Shown one piece after another: positions 8,179-16,874 of a DNA stretch of 64,000 nucleotides. Both the position numbers and the translations under genes were made by a program. Every line of letters begins with the position of its first letter. Position 1 is the stretch's first letter. Origin of the DNA: an uncultured Christensenella sp. (GTDB lineage: Bacteria > Bacillota > Clostridia > Christensenellales > CAG-917); assembly GCA_910584155.1 (NCBI GenBank), contig CAJTYG010000006.1:1-64000 (forward strand), written 5' to 3'. The notes beneath the pieces were generated by a model that was given only the letters and a program-made list of their open reading frames with translations, searched no databases and had not been told where the DNA came from.

Positions 8179-8931
8179 CTATTGATATTCAACCACGTTG
8201 ACCCACTTCATAAGCAGCTCACATTCCTCTTCGTTGCCCTTGACAGATTGAGAAGCCGCCACAATAGGTATCCACTTTTGGACATACTGCTTTGCAGTGT
8301 CGCTCTTTTTGCAGAAGGTGTCGAGATAATACTCTGCCGCTTCGGTGTCGCCATCGAGGCAGAACAAAAGATATGTACGTGCGACGTCTGCCGAAGCGTT
8401 TCCCTGCGTTGCGTGCGACCAGTCGATGATATACGGCACGTTGCCCTTTGCAATGATGATGTTGGACGGGTTAAAATCGCCGTGGCAAACCTTGTTGTGT
8501 TTGGGCATACCCTCAAGCCTTGTATGCAGCTCATAACGTATGGTAGCCTCAATTTTGCTTGCGGAAATTTTGCGGTTCATCTTATCCTTTAGCTTAGTGA
8601 GCAGAGGCGATTTTTTGGTGTGTACTTCCATCTGCAAATCGACAAGCATATCGATGTATTCGTGCTTCTTCTCGGGGTGTTCCTGCATAAGCTGAGCAAG
8701 AGTTTTGCCCTTGATATATTCCGATACGATAGCCCATTTGTTGTCTTCGACCACGGTGACTTCAAGCACCTTTGGGATATTCAAGCCCGTTTCCTCAATT
8801 CTTGCCTGATTGAGAGCTTCGTTAAGCACGTCCGCTTTGGAATATTCCGGATCAAACACCTTGATACATTTGTCGCCATCGCAGTAGATGGTTTTTTTGC
8901 TTCTTTTTGCTATGACTTTGTCAAGCTTCAT
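8179..8931 (-). CDS. Aminoglycoside phosphotransferase/choline kinase-like protein
   Basis: A 250-residue protein of the APH/choline-kinase fold. The catalytic Brenner motif CHGDFNPSNIII and the metal-binding IIDWSHA are intact; an N-lobe with a KCIKVF lysine is present. Such proteins phosphorylate small hydroxylated substrates; sequence alone does not identify the substrate, and nothing here argues for antibiotic resistance. GAGGAG precedes the ATG. It is a single-gene unit with its own promoter and terminator, between efp and spoIIIA. Confidence 0.8.
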   Translation of the reverse strand: MKLDKVIAKRSKKTIYCDGDKCIKVFDPEYSKADVLNEALNQARIEETGLNIPKVLEVTVVEDNKWAIVSEYIKGKTLAQLMQEHPEKKHEYIDMLVDLQMEVHTKKSPLLTKLKDKMNRKISASKIEATIRYELHTRLEGMPKHNKVCHGDFNPSNIIIAKGNVPYIIDWSHATQGNASADVARTYLLFCLDGDTEAAEYYLDTFCKKSDTAKQYVQKWIPIVAASQSVKGNEEECELLMKWVNVVEYQ

Positions 8932-9024
8932 TTCCCTTACTCCTCATTAAATTTTTGATACAGACGAATGTCCGCAAACTATGCGTGCAAATTTAAACTT
9001 TGACGCACGGTTTTAACTAATATA

Positions 9025-9053
9025 ATACTAACACGTATACTTGTCTAAGTCAA
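9025..9053 (-). promoter_or_regulatory. Predicted sigma-A promoter of the kinase-like gene
   Basis: Minus strand: TTGACT (9053-9048), 17-nt spacer, TAGTAT (9030-9025), leaving a leader of about 85 nt. The rest of the 278-bp gap between this gene and efp holds only the efp terminator. Confidence 0.5.
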
Positions 9054-9104
9054 TGCCGAACTTTTCCAAAAATCGGAATTATAATGCTTTATTTACAATA
9101 TAAA

Positions 9105-9140
9105 AAACAGCGCAAATAGCCTCAGCTATCTGCGCTGTTT
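9105..9140 (-). terminator. Rho-independent terminator of efp
   Basis: Minus strand: AAACAGCGCA pairs with TGCGCTGTTT, continues ATAGC/GCTAT with one mismatch, and is followed by TTTTTTATATT. Confidence 0.85.
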
Positions 9141-9209
9141 AAACTCTTACTTAAACGGTTGTCTGCAAAATATGATATAAAATATCAAATTTATTTTGGC
9201 ACTGTACCG

Positions 9210-9773
9210 TTACACTCTTGACATATACTCGCCTGTACGGGTGTCGATTCTGATAGTATCGCCCTCGTTTACAAACATAGGCACTTGCAGCTCGTAGCCT
9301 GTTTCGACGGTTGCGGGCTTTGTGGAGTTGGTGGCGGTGTTGCCTGCGACTGCGGGCTCGCAAACGGTGATGAGCAGCTCGACAAAGTTTGGCGGTTCCA
9401 CAGAGAATGCATCGCCTTGGAAGAATTTGACCGTTACGGACATATTTTCCTTGACAAAGTTGAGTGCGTCCTCGACCTGATTTTTATTGAGCGGGATCTG
9501 CTCGTATGTCTCTGCGTCCATAAAGTAATAAAATTCGCCGTCGTTGTAGAGATATTCCATCGTCTTTGTTTCGATGTGAGCAAGCTCAAATTTTTCGGTC
9601 GGGTTAAAGGTTTGCTCCAACACAGCACCTGTAACGACGTTTTTCATTTTTGTACGAACAAACGCCGCACCCTTGCCCGGTTTGACGTGCAAGAAATCAA
9701 CAATAGTCATAATCTTGTTGTCGTAGAGGAAGGTGATGCCCTTTCTCAAATCGCCTGCCATAATTTGTGCCAT
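9210..9773 (-). CDS. efp: Elongation factor P
   Basis: Relieves ribosome stalling at polyproline stretches. 187 residues in three OB-like domains; the loop VKPGKGAAF (about residues 30-38) carries Lys34 at the position modified or contacting the peptidyl-transferase centre in other species. The C-terminus GDTIRIDTRTGEYMSRV is canonical. There is no epmA/epmB or deoxyhypusine-type gene nearby. AGGAGA precedes the start. It has its own promoter and terminator. Confidence 0.97.
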   Translation of the reverse strand: MAQIMAGDLRKGITFLYDNKIMTIVDFLHVKPGKGAAFVRTKMKNVVTGAVLEQTFNPTEKFELAHIETKTMEYLYNDGEFYYFMDAETYEQIPLNKNQVEDALNFVKENMSVTVKFFQGDAFSVEPPNFVELLITVCEPAVAGNTATNSTKPATVETGYELQVPMFVNEGDTIRIDTRTGEYMSRV

Positions 9774-9834
9774 AATAATATTCTCCTAAATATATATTTG
9801 TGTTGTTTGCGTCAAAATGCGCCCTTACGCTTAT

Positions 9835-9863
9835 ATATTAGCACTGTATTGCGCATTTTGCAA
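9835..9863 (-). promoter_or_regulatory. Predicted sigma-A promoter of efp
   Basis: Minus strand: TTGCAA (9863-9858), 17-nt spacer, TAATAT (9840-9835), starting just after the M24 peptidase stop codon. Confidence 0.6.
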
Positions 9864-9867
9864 GCGT

Positions 9868-10566
9868 TCATCTGTTGATAACGATAAGCTCTGTGGAATG
9901 TCGGCTCACAGGACCGTCCTGCCCCACGATGACCATATCCTCTATGCGCACGCCCATCTCGTCGGCAATATAAATGCCCGGCTCTATGGTGATGACCATA
10001 TTTTCCTCAAGGACGTCAACGCTGTTTTTGCCGATACGGGGCGACTCGTGCACCACCTTGCCCACGCCGTGACCTGTGGTGTGGATAAAATACTGTCCGA
10101 AGCCGTTTTGCTCGATATAGTCTCTGCAAACCTTGTCTAAAGCCTCGCCGCCTATGCCGACCTTTGTAGCCTTTACGCCAAGCTTTTGAGACTGATAAAC
10201 GATGTCGTAAATCTGCTTTTGCTTGTCGCTTATCTCGCCGAATGCAAACGTGCGGGTGAAGTCGGAGCAATAGCCTTGATACACCGCCCCCATATCTATG
10301 GTGACTAACATTCCCTTTTCAAGCTTTTGGTCGGTGGGAACGTGGTGCGGCTCGGCGCCGCCCTTTCCAAAAGCTACGATAGTATCGAAGGACAGACCGC
10401 TTGCACCCTGCATAAGCACAAATTCCTCAATGAATTTGGCAACGTCGATTTCGCTGTCGCCCTCTTTTATCGTGTCGAGTACTGCGTCGTAGGTATCGTC
10501 TATTATTTGCGCCGCACGCACCATCAAGCTGATTTCTTCTTTGTTTTTGACAATTCCGTTTTCCAT
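9868..10566 (-). CDS. M24 family metallopeptidase (Xaa-Pro aminopeptidase-like), catalytic domain only
   Basis: A pita-bread-fold metallopeptidase. All five metal ligands are visible: Asp91 (VTIDMG), Asp102 (SDFTRTFAFG), His166 (TTGHGVG), Glu195 (ITIEPGIY) and Glu209 (VRIEDMV). The DFTRTFAFG wording is of Xaa-Pro aminopeptidases rather than methionine aminopeptidases, but the protein has 232 residues and lacks the ~120-residue N-terminal creatinase-like domain; only 22 bp separate it from rny, so the domain is not hidden upstream. The position before efp is where PepP-type genes usually occur. Substrate range may differ from full-length relatives. Confidence 0.85.
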   Translation of the reverse strand: MENGIVKNKEEISLMVRAAQIIDDTYDAVLDTIKEGDSEIDVAKFIEEFVLMQGASGLSFDTIVAFGKGGAEPHHVPTDQKLEKGMLVTIDMGAVYQGYCSDFTRTFAFGEISDKQKQIYDIVYQSQKLGVKATKVGIGGEALDKVCRDYIEQNGFGQYFIHTTGHGVGKVVHESPRIGKNSVDVLEENMVITIEPGIYIADEMGVRIEDMVIVGQDGPVSRHSTELIVINR

Positions 10567-10588
10567 AATACCCTCAATTCAGGTAAAT

Positions 10589-12214
10589 TTATTTTGCGTA
10601 TTCTGCGTGACGCACTTCTCTTATGACGTTGACCTTGATCTGTCCGGGATACTCGAGCTCGTTTTCAAGCTTTTCCGCTATCTCTTTTGCAAGGAACACG
10701 GTGTTTGCGTCGCTGACACGCTCGGGCTTGACCATAACTCTGATTTCTCTGCCCGCCTGCACCGCAAAGGTCTGATCCACTCCGTCAAACGATTTTGCGA
10801 TTTCCTCAAGCTTTTCGATACGCTTGACATAGTTTTCAAGCGATTCCCTTCTCGCACCGGGACGTGCGCTTGAAATAGCGTCCGCCGCCTGCACTAATAC
10901 TGCGTCTATGGTAGTAGGCTCGATGTCGTTGTGGTGAGCCGCTATTGCGTGTATCACGTCGCCGTTTTCACGGTATTTCTTTGCGATTTCCACACCCAAC
11001 TGAATGTGAGTGCCCTCAAGCTCATGGTCGACGGCTTTGCCGATGTCGTGCAACAATCCCGCTCTCTTTGCGATACGTGGATCTATGCCGAGCTCCGACG
11101 CCATGACCGACGCAAGCGAGGCGACCTCGATGGAATGCTTGAGCACATTTTGTCCGTAGCTTGTGCGGTATTTAAGACGTCCGAGAATTTTGATGACTTC
11201 GGGGTGCAAGCCGTGCACGCCTACCTCGAATGCGGCTTCCTCGCCCGCTTCCTTTATGCCTGCCTCGACCTCACGTCTCACCTTATCCACGATTTCCTCT
11301 ATACGTGCGGGGTGGATACGTCCGTCGGTGATGAGCTTTTCAAGCGTCAGCCTTGCCACCTCTCTGCGCACGGGATCGAAGCTTGACAGCGTGATGACGT
11401 CGGGCGTATCGTCGATGATGAGGTCGACTCCCGTCGCACTTTCAAGCGCACGGATATTTCTGCCCATTCTGCCGATTATCCTGCCCTTCATCTCGTCGTT
11501 TGGCAATGCTACGACTGATACGGTATTTTCGGTTGCGTGGTCCGCAGCGCAGCGTTGAATTGCTTGAGAAATGATGTTTTTGGCTTCCTTTTGCGCATTT
11601 TCCTTAGACTCGGCAATGATAGCCTTCGCCTCTTGCGCAGCGCTCTTTTTTACGCCGTCAAGCAGTGCCGATTTAAGCTCCGCCTCAGCTTCCTCTTTGG
11701 TCATGCCGGACACTCTTTCAAGCTCCTTCTGCATATTTTCCTTTGAGTGGCTGAGCTCCTCCTCGATACCTTTTAATCTTTCTTTTGTTTCTTCGTTTTG
11801 CTTTTGGACACGCTCGGCATCCTCGATTTTTTTGTCAAGCGACGCACTCTTTTTGTCTATCTGATCCTCTTTTCTGTCCAAAGCGGATTCCTTTTGAGCA
11901 AGTCTGTTTTCAGTACGCTGCCAATCCTGTTTGCGCTCCTTTGTTTCCTTTTCAAAGTCGTCACGCATTTTGTTCATTTGCTCTTTTGCGTCGAGCAAAC
12001 CGTCCTGACGAATGTTTTTTGCTTCTAATTTTGCTTCTTCGATGATTCTTTCCGCTTCGCTTTTGGCGCTATTGATTTTGGTCGTCAGATATTTTTTATA
12101 AATAAAATAGCACGACACCGCACCGAGCACCAAGCCTATCACTGCAACGCCGACTGCAATGCCGACGATACCGCCGTCGCTGATTGCGGAAAGCAATAAA
12201 CTCAATCCGGTCAT
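10589..12214 (-). CDS. rny: Ribonuclease Y
   Basis: Membrane-anchored endoribonuclease that starts mRNA decay. N-terminal membrane helix (about residues 12-34), long coiled coil rich in Lys/Glu to about residue 210, KH domain with MKGRIIGRMGRNIRALE, and an HD domain with LLHDIGKAVDHE and AIAAHHND. 541 residues is slightly longer than the usual ~520. It lies downstream of recA as in other Bacillota but has its own promoter. GGAGG precedes the ATG. Confidence 0.96.
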   Translation of the reverse strand: MTGLSLLLSAISDGGIVGIAVGVAVIGLVLGAVSCYFIYKKYLTTKINSAKSEAERIIEEAKLEAKNIRQDGLLDAKEQMNKMRDDFEKETKERKQDWQRTENRLAQKESALDRKEDQIDKKSASLDKKIEDAERVQKQNEETKERLKGIEEELSHSKENMQKELERVSGMTKEEAEAELKSALLDGVKKSAAQEAKAIIAESKENAQKEAKNIISQAIQRCAADHATENTVSVVALPNDEMKGRIIGRMGRNIRALESATGVDLIIDDTPDVITLSSFDPVRREVARLTLEKLITDGRIHPARIEEIVDKVRREVEAGIKEAGEEAAFEVGVHGLHPEVIKILGRLKYRTSYGQNVLKHSIEVASLASVMASELGIDPRIAKRAGLLHDIGKAVDHELEGTHIQLGVEIAKKYRENGDVIHAIAAHHNDIEPTTIDAVLVQAADAISSARPGARRESLENYVKRIEKLEEIAKSFDGVDQTFAVQAGREIRVMVKPERVSDANTVFLAKEIAEKLENELEYPGQIKVNVIREVRHAEYAK

Positions 12215-12462
12215 TTGGGACCTCCGTATATATAATCAAAACTGCACGGTGAAAACGCCGAAATCAAAAAATATAATCGTTTATATCTATACACGGCGCA
12301 GAAGCGCCATTAAACTAAAACAATCTATATAAACACTTTATGGTTTTCACAGTTATAGTTTTGTCTTTGTAATTATATAGTATTTTAAACGTTTAGTCAA
12401 TAAATATGTAAATAGTTTATTATATATATTATATAAATATTAAAATAAATATCAAAAATACA
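12215..12462. other. Gap between rny and recA: rny leader and promoter
   Basis: AT-rich. It holds the rny promoter and a leader of about 150 nt in which a short GGCGC/GCGCC hairpin is visible. I see no gene and no known riboswitch. Confidence 0.5.
12372..12400 (-). promoter_or_regulatory. Strong predicted sigma-A promoter of rny
   Basis: Minus strand: TTGACT (12400-12395), 17-nt spacer, TATAAT (12377-12372); 11 of 12 consensus bases. Confidence 0.75.
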
Positions 12463-12487
12463 AAACGCCCCGTGTATCGGGGCGTTT
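12463..12487 (-). terminator. Rho-independent terminator of recA
   Basis: A perfect 10-bp stem AAACGCCCCG/CGGGGCGTTT with a 5-nt loop, followed on the minus strand by TTTTGTATTTTTG; 25 bp after the recA stop. Confidence 0.9.
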
Positions 12488-12512
12488 AAATATTCTGTTT
12501 AATGTTTGCTAT

Positions 12513-13511
12513 TTATAGCTGCTCTCTCACCTTTGCGTCTATTTCGGCAAGCACCTCGGGATGCGCTTCGAGATACTCTATGGTCTTATCTCTGCCCTGT
12601 CCGATCTTTTCGTCGTTGTAGCTGAACCAGCTTCCGCCCTTTTGGACGATACCCTTTGACACCGCAACGTCAAGTATGCACGCCGTGTTGGAAATGCCCT
12701 TGCCGTACATTATGTCAAATTCCGCCGTTCTGAAGGGAGGTGCTACCTTGTTTTTGACTATCTTTGCGTTGACGTGGTTGCCTATGACGTCGGCGCCGTC
12801 CTTGATAGCGTCCTTTTTGCGGATATCTATACGCACCGATGCGTAAAACTTGAGTGCCTTTCCACCCGTAGTCGTCTCTGCGCTGCCGTAAAATACGCCT
12901 ACCTTTTCTCTTAGCTGATTGATAAAGATGATTGTGCACTTGCTCTTTGATGCCACCGCAGTGAGCTTACGAAGCGCCTGCGACATTAGTCTTGCCTGCA
13001 AGCCTACGTGGCTGTCGCCCATATCGCCGTCAATTTCCGCCTGCGGCGTGAGCGCTGCGACCGAGTCCACAACGATTATATCAACTGCGCCGCTGCGCAC
13101 AAGCGTTTCCACAATATCGAGCGCCTGCTCGCCGTTGTCGGGCTGCGCAATATACAGATTTTCTATCTGTACGCCGAGATTTGCCGCATAAACGGGATCA
13201 AGAGCATGCTCAGCATCGATAAATGCCGCCGTTCCGCCCGTCTTTTGCACCTCTGCCACACAATGTAGCGCAACCGTAGTCTTACCCGAGGACTCGGGTC
13301 CGTAAATTTCTATTATCCTTCCCTTTGGTATGCCGCCTATACCAAGCGCAACGTCAAGAGTAAGACAGCCTGTGGAAATAGCCTCCACCTTTTGCGCAGT
13401 TTCCTCGCCGAGCAACATTATCGAGCCTTTGCCAAACTGCTTTTCGATTTGAGCAAGAGCGTCTTGCAAGCTTTCAGCTTTGGTTTTGGGCTTTTCATTT
13501 TCTTTAGCCAT
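12513..13511 (-). CDS. recA: Recombinase RecA
   Basis: ATP-dependent strand exchange and SOS co-protease. Walker A GPESSGKTT at residues 71-79; Walker B VDIIVVDSVAAL; loop L2 region with FINQLREKVGVFYGS. 332 residues, slightly short because the acidic C-terminal tail is reduced. AAGGAG lies 7 nt before the ATG. The -10 TATAAT is followed by a ~41-nt leader, and tandem palindromes overlap the -35 region, which suggests repressor control. Confidence 0.98.
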   Translation of the reverse strand: MAKENEKPKTKAESLQDALAQIEKQFGKGSIMLLGEETAQKVEAISTGCLTLDVALGIGGIPKGRIIEIYGPESSGKTTVALHCVAEVQKTGGTAAFIDAEHALDPVYAANLGVQIENLYIAQPDNGEQALDIVETLVRSGAVDIIVVDSVAALTPQAEIDGDMGDSHVGLQARLMSQALRKLTAVASKSKCTIIFINQLREKVGVFYGSAETTTGGKALKFYASVRIDIRKKDAIKDGADVIGNHVNAKIVKNKVAPPFRTAEFDIMYGKGISNTACILDVAVSKGIVQKGGSWFSYNDEKIGQGRDKTIEYLEAHPEVLAEIDAKVREQL

Positions 13512-13558
13512 AGTAAATCTCCTTTATATCACGCCCGATGGACGTCTTTGTTGTATTT

Positions 13559-13610
13559 ATTATATGATAGGTTATGCACCGTTTTCGGTACATCGTACCG
13601 TTTGCGGTAC
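13559..13610 (-). promoter_or_regulatory. recA promoter with tandem GTACCG-N4-CGGTAC palindromes
   Basis: TATAAT lies at 13564-13559 (minus). Upstream are two palindromes: 13576-13591 (one mismatch) and 13595-13610 (perfect), 19 bp centre to centre. The proximal one covers the -35 position, where no good hexamer is found. A LexA-type operator is the simplest reading, but the sequence is not the usual Bacillota box (CGAACN4GTTCG). Similar single copies lie before yfbR (44536-44551) and galU (52036-52051). Confidence 0.6.
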
Positions 13611-13614
13611 TAAA

Positions 13615-14313
13615 TCAAAAATTCCATATCTTGCCCTTAAGATAGCGCAAAAGATAGAACAACGCCATATTTGTCGCACATCTGCGTATATGGTTGCGGT
13701 TTCCCGTGAAATGCTCTTCAAAGACGATAATGAAGTCGCCCGCACCCACTCCGATGTACACCAGTCCGACGGGCTTACCCTCGTCGCCTGTAGGTCCCGC
13801 AAGTCCCGTAGTAGCGACGCCTATGTCTACCGGCGCTTTTGTGATGCCCTGCACCATTTCATATGCGGTCTGTCTGCTGACTGCGCCGTAATTTTCTATC
13901 GCATATCTGCTTACGCCGAGCCTTGATATTTTAGCTTCCGAGTTGTAGCATACTATGCCCTCGTAAAAGTGCTTGCTTATGCCGTCCACTTCCACTATTC
14001 TCGAGCATACCTCGCCGCCCGTGAGGCTTTCCGCCACGCCGAGCACTCTGTCGCTTACCTTTAGCTCACGCCCGACAAGCTCCTGCAGGCTTGCGTCCTT
14101 TGCACTGTACACCTCGTCCTCAAACAGATTGTACACCTTGCAGCGCACTGCGTCAAAAGCGTCCTTAGATATGCCGTCCGCCGTCATTGTGATTTTTGCG
14201 TCGAGGCAGTCCTCCTCGACCTCGAACGTGACGCCCTCGCCCTCGCAGCTTGCAAGACGTTCTAAAATTTCACAACTGTCAAGTCCGCAGATTTTTACTA
14301 TCTCGTTTATCAT
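13615..14313 (-). CDS. cinA: CinA-type nicotinamide-nucleotide amidase, lacking the N-terminal MoeA-like domain
   Basis: The C-terminal amidase domain (about residues 75-232) has VLGVAESLTGGEVCSRI, GIVCYNSEAKISRLGV and GVATTGLAGPTGDEGKPVGLVYIG, typical of PncC/CinA, which deamidates NMN to nicotinate mononucleotide. Residues 1-75 look like the small domain just before it in full CinA. The ~170-residue N-terminal COG1058 domain is absent, and the gene overlaps pgsA by 4 bp, so it was not missed. Position pgsA-cinA-recA is conserved. Confidence 0.88.
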   Translation of the reverse strand: MINEIVKICGLDSCEILERLASCEGEGVTFEVEEDCLDAKITMTADGISKDAFDAVRCKVYNLFEDEVYSAKDASLQELVGRELKVSDRVLGVAESLTGGEVCSRIVEVDGISKHFYEGIVCYNSEAKISRLGVSRYAIENYGAVSRQTAYEMVQGITKAPVDIGVATTGLAGPTGDEGKPVGLVYIGVGAGDFIIVFEEHFTGNRNHIRRCATNMALFYLLRYLKGKIWNF

Positions 14314-14954
14314 AAGTTTTTATTTTCGGCGGCGCTTTGCTCTGCCGCACCGTCATCGGAAAACACGTGCTTATTTTTATAGATATATCTAATGCCGCTG
14401 AACACCGCAAGCACTGCGCCTATATAAAACAACACCGTACCTATCCAGCCTATCACGACGTGCAAGCCCGCAAGCATAAGCGCATTGACGGACACGTCGA
14501 GAAACACCGTTTTGATCTTGCCGTAAATATCCGCCGCCAAGACAAGATTTTTTCTTGCGGCAATGCTGCGGAACACGCTTATCAAAAGCTCTCTTGAGAG
14601 TATCAGTCCGCTAAGCAGAGCGATGACCACCCCGTTGTGCAGGTATACGCCGCCTAAGGTCAATCCGTCCTGATAAAGCACTATCAAAAACAGCATTATC
14701 ACGATTACCACCTTGTCCGCAAGCGGATCGAGCAGCTTTCCGAGGTCTGACACCGTGCCCGTTTTGCGCGCTATATGTCCGTCAACAAAGTCGGTCGAAC
14801 AGCATATGGCGAAAAGCGCCGCCGACACGATAAGGCAGGACAAATACACAGTGTATTGAGATTTAAAGCTCTCGGCAATGATAAAAACTATGATCGTCGG
14901 GATTATCAAAAGAATACGCAGTATAGTGATTTTAGTTGCCAAAGTCAATTTCAT
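14310..14954 (-). CDS. pgsA: CDP-diacylglycerol-glycerol-3-phosphate 3-phosphatidyltransferase
   Basis: Makes phosphatidylglycerophosphate in the membrane. The CDP-alcohol phosphotransferase motif is intact: DFVDGHIARKTG then DLGKLLDPLADK. About five membrane helices in 214 residues. I chose the ATG at 14954, preceded by GGGAG, over an in-frame TTG five codons upstream that lies within that ribosome binding site. The start overlaps the end of rimO by 23 bp; the end overlaps cinA by 4 bp. Confidence 0.94.
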   Translation of the reverse strand: MKLTLATKITILRILLIIPTIIVFIIAESFKSQYTVYLSCLIVSAALFAICCSTDFVDGHIARKTGTVSDLGKLLDPLADKVVIVIMLFLIVLYQDGLTLGGVYLHNGVVIALLSGLILSRELLISVFRSIAARKNLVLAADIYGKIKTVFLDVSVNALMLAGLHVVIGWIGTVLFYIGAVLAVFSGIRYIYKNKHVFSDDGAAEQSAAENKNL

Positions 14955-16254
14955 TTTCCACTCTCCCAAATAAATCTACGCCGTCGACAGAAGTGATTTG
15001 CACCTGATAAAACTCGCCGATATTTACCTCTGCTTCAGACGTAAAATATACAACGCCGTCAATATCGGGCGCCTGCGTCGACATTCTGCCCACAAACATC
15101 TGTCTGTCATAATCTATCCCGTCATATATAACAGTGACGGTTTTGCCTACAAACGAGCGGTTGCGCTTTTTTATGACCTGCTTTTGCAAATCTATCAGCC
15201 TGTTTGCACGCTTTTCCTTTACAGCCTCGGGCAGATGTCCGTCGAGCCTGTCGGCAGGAGTGCCCTCCTCTCTCGAATATGCAAAGAAGCCCGCATAATC
15301 GAGATTGCCTTCCTTGACAAAGGTCATAAGCTTTTTAAACGCCTGCTCGCTCTCATCTGGGAAGCCGCATATAAACGTTGTGCGCAGGGTTATGCCCGCA
15401 CGCTTCACCTTATCTACGATAGCCCGTGTAGCCGCCTCGTCGGTGCGCCTGCCCATTCGCTTGAGCACGCCGCTGTCGATATGCTGAAAAGGAATATCCA
15501 TATATTTGACTACCTTCGGTTCGTTTGCGATAAACTCTATCAGCTCGTCGTCCACCATTTCGGGCTCAAGATACAAAAGCCTTATCCACTCAAAATCAAG
15601 CTGCTCGAGCGCACGCACAAGCTCAAAAAGATGAGGCTTGCCGTCAAAATCTATTCCGTATCTCGTGACGTCCTGCGCAACGAGAATAAGCTCCTTTACG
15701 CCGTCGTCGCTTAGCGCCTTTGCCTCTCTCAACAAATCCTCTAACTTTTCCGACTTATATCCGCCACGTATGCTCGGTATAGCGCAATATGTACAGTGAT
15801 TATTACAGCCGTCGGCTATCTTCAGATATGCGTAGTGATAAGGCGTAGTGAGCACTCTTTTGTCAAAAAAAGCGTCCTTGCAGGCGGTGTTTACCACTCT
15901 GTCGCCCTCGCTTATCCTCTGCACCGTGCTTGCTATCTCATCATAGCTGCAAACGCCGAGAAAAGCGTCCACTTCGGGGAATTCCGCCTTAAGCTCGTCC
16001 TCATATCGCTGAGCAAGGCACCCTGTAACTATAACGTATTTCACGCCGTGCTTCTTCTGTTCCGCCGCCCAAAGTATCTCGTCGATGGATTCTTCCTTAG
16101 CCTTGTCTATAAATGCGCAGGTGTTGACAATCAAAATGTCCGCTTCTTCTTGAGACGACACGATTTCGTGCCCGCATTGTGTGAGCCTTGCAAGCATTTT
16201 TTCGGTGTCCACCCTGTTTTTATCGCAGCCGAGCGAAATTGCGCCTATCTTCAT
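14932..16254 (-). CDS. rimO: Ribosomal protein S12 methylthiotransferase RimO
   Basis: Radical SAM methylthiotransferase acting on the S12 aspartate. N-terminal UPF0004 domain with cysteines in SLGCDKN, VNTCAFID and VTGCLAQRY; the radical SAM cluster motif is CNNHCTYC; a C-terminal TRAM domain lies at about residues 375-440. 440 residues is the usual length. It overlaps the upstream FtsK-gamma-like gene by 4 bp and pgsA by 23 bp. Confidence 0.96.
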   Translation of the reverse strand: MKIGAISLGCDKNRVDTEKMLARLTQCGHEIVSSQEEADILIVNTCAFIDKAKEESIDEILWAAEQKKHGVKYVIVTGCLAQRYEDELKAEFPEVDAFLGVCSYDEIASTVQRISEGDRVVNTACKDAFFDKRVLTTPYHYAYLKIADGCNNHCTYCAIPSIRGGYKSEKLEDLLREAKALSDDGVKELILVAQDVTRYGIDFDGKPHLFELVRALEQLDFEWIRLLYLEPEMVDDELIEFIANEPKVVKYMDIPFQHIDSGVLKRMGRRTDEAATRAIVDKVKRAGITLRTTFICGFPDESEQAFKKLMTFVKEGNLDYAGFFAYSREEGTPADRLDGHLPEAVKEKRANRLIDLQKQVIKKRNRSFVGKTVTVIYDGIDYDRQMFVGRMSTQAPDIDGVVYFTSEAEVNIGEFYQVQITSVDGVDLFGRVENEIDFGN

Positions 16255-16874
16255 AACGTCACACCCGCCGGAAGCAAATCCATTGACAGCACTTTCGCTG
16301 CCTCATTGCAATCAACGTTCACCTTAAAGGTCGGTATATCGCTATCCGCTTTCGTAAATATGCCCGCATTTTCAAGGTCACGAAGCATATTTTGAACGTC
16401 GTGCTCATTCATATCAAGATACTGGCAAACATCCTCTGCCGTGATATACTCTACACCGCTTGCCGCCGCATAATAGCCATATCTTATTATCACTGCAAGC
16501 CAGTGATAGCGGTTGAGTTCACGTGTTACAAATCCGTCAAAAGCGTCGGACGGCCAATTTGCAATACCGTCACGGCTGAATTTTTCTAATTGTTCCGCTG
16601 TCACATTCACCGTAAATTCGTCGTTGTTATCCTCATTTACCGTTATAAATCCAAGCTCTTGAATTAGCCGATAAATATATGCCGCTTTAGGATAACCAAA
16701 CAGCATTTTTCTTGCGATAAAAGTTAGCGAAAACGGATATCTGTCAGACTTTTGCAAATATAAACCCACTGTTTTTGCTATTGTTTCCGAAAGTGACTTT
16801 TTTTGCTCATCTATCATTTCGGCAACAAAAGGTATGTCAAAAAAACTGTGTAAATTCACGCTGCTATCAATCAT
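16251..16874 (-). CDS. Stand-alone FtsK gamma-like winged-helix protein
   Basis: A 207-residue protein I cannot name. Residues 46-100 (with ARKMLFGYPKAAYIYRLIQELGF and VNVTAEQLEKF) align with the gamma DNA-reading domain at the end of the neighbouring FtsK (QRKLGFGYPKAAKIHDQMQEMGF, VNITREQLRML). A second possible winged helix lies at 143-190 (ITAEDVCQYL, MLRDLENAGIF). There is no ATPase domain. The ATG at 16874, not the open frame further upstream, is supported by GGAGG; it overlaps the ftsK stop by 8 bp and rimO by 4 bp. By inference it arose from the ftsK 3' end and binds DNA. Confidence 0.8.
   Translation of the reverse strand: MIDSSVNLHSFFDIPFVAEMIDEQKKSLSETIAKTVGLYLQKSDRYPFSLTFIARKMLFGYPKAAYIYRLIQELGFITVNEDNNDEFTVNVTAEQLEKFSRDGIANWPSDAFDGFVTRELNRYHWLAVIIRYGYYAAASGVEYITAEDVCQYLDMNEHDVQNMLRDLENAGIFTKADSDIPTFKVNVDCNEAAKVLSMDLLPAGVTL

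Noticed and set aside
8179..8931. Aminoglycoside resistance gene
   Set aside because: Shares the APH fold only; it is chromosomal, in a housekeeping context, and this fold covers many non-resistance kinases.
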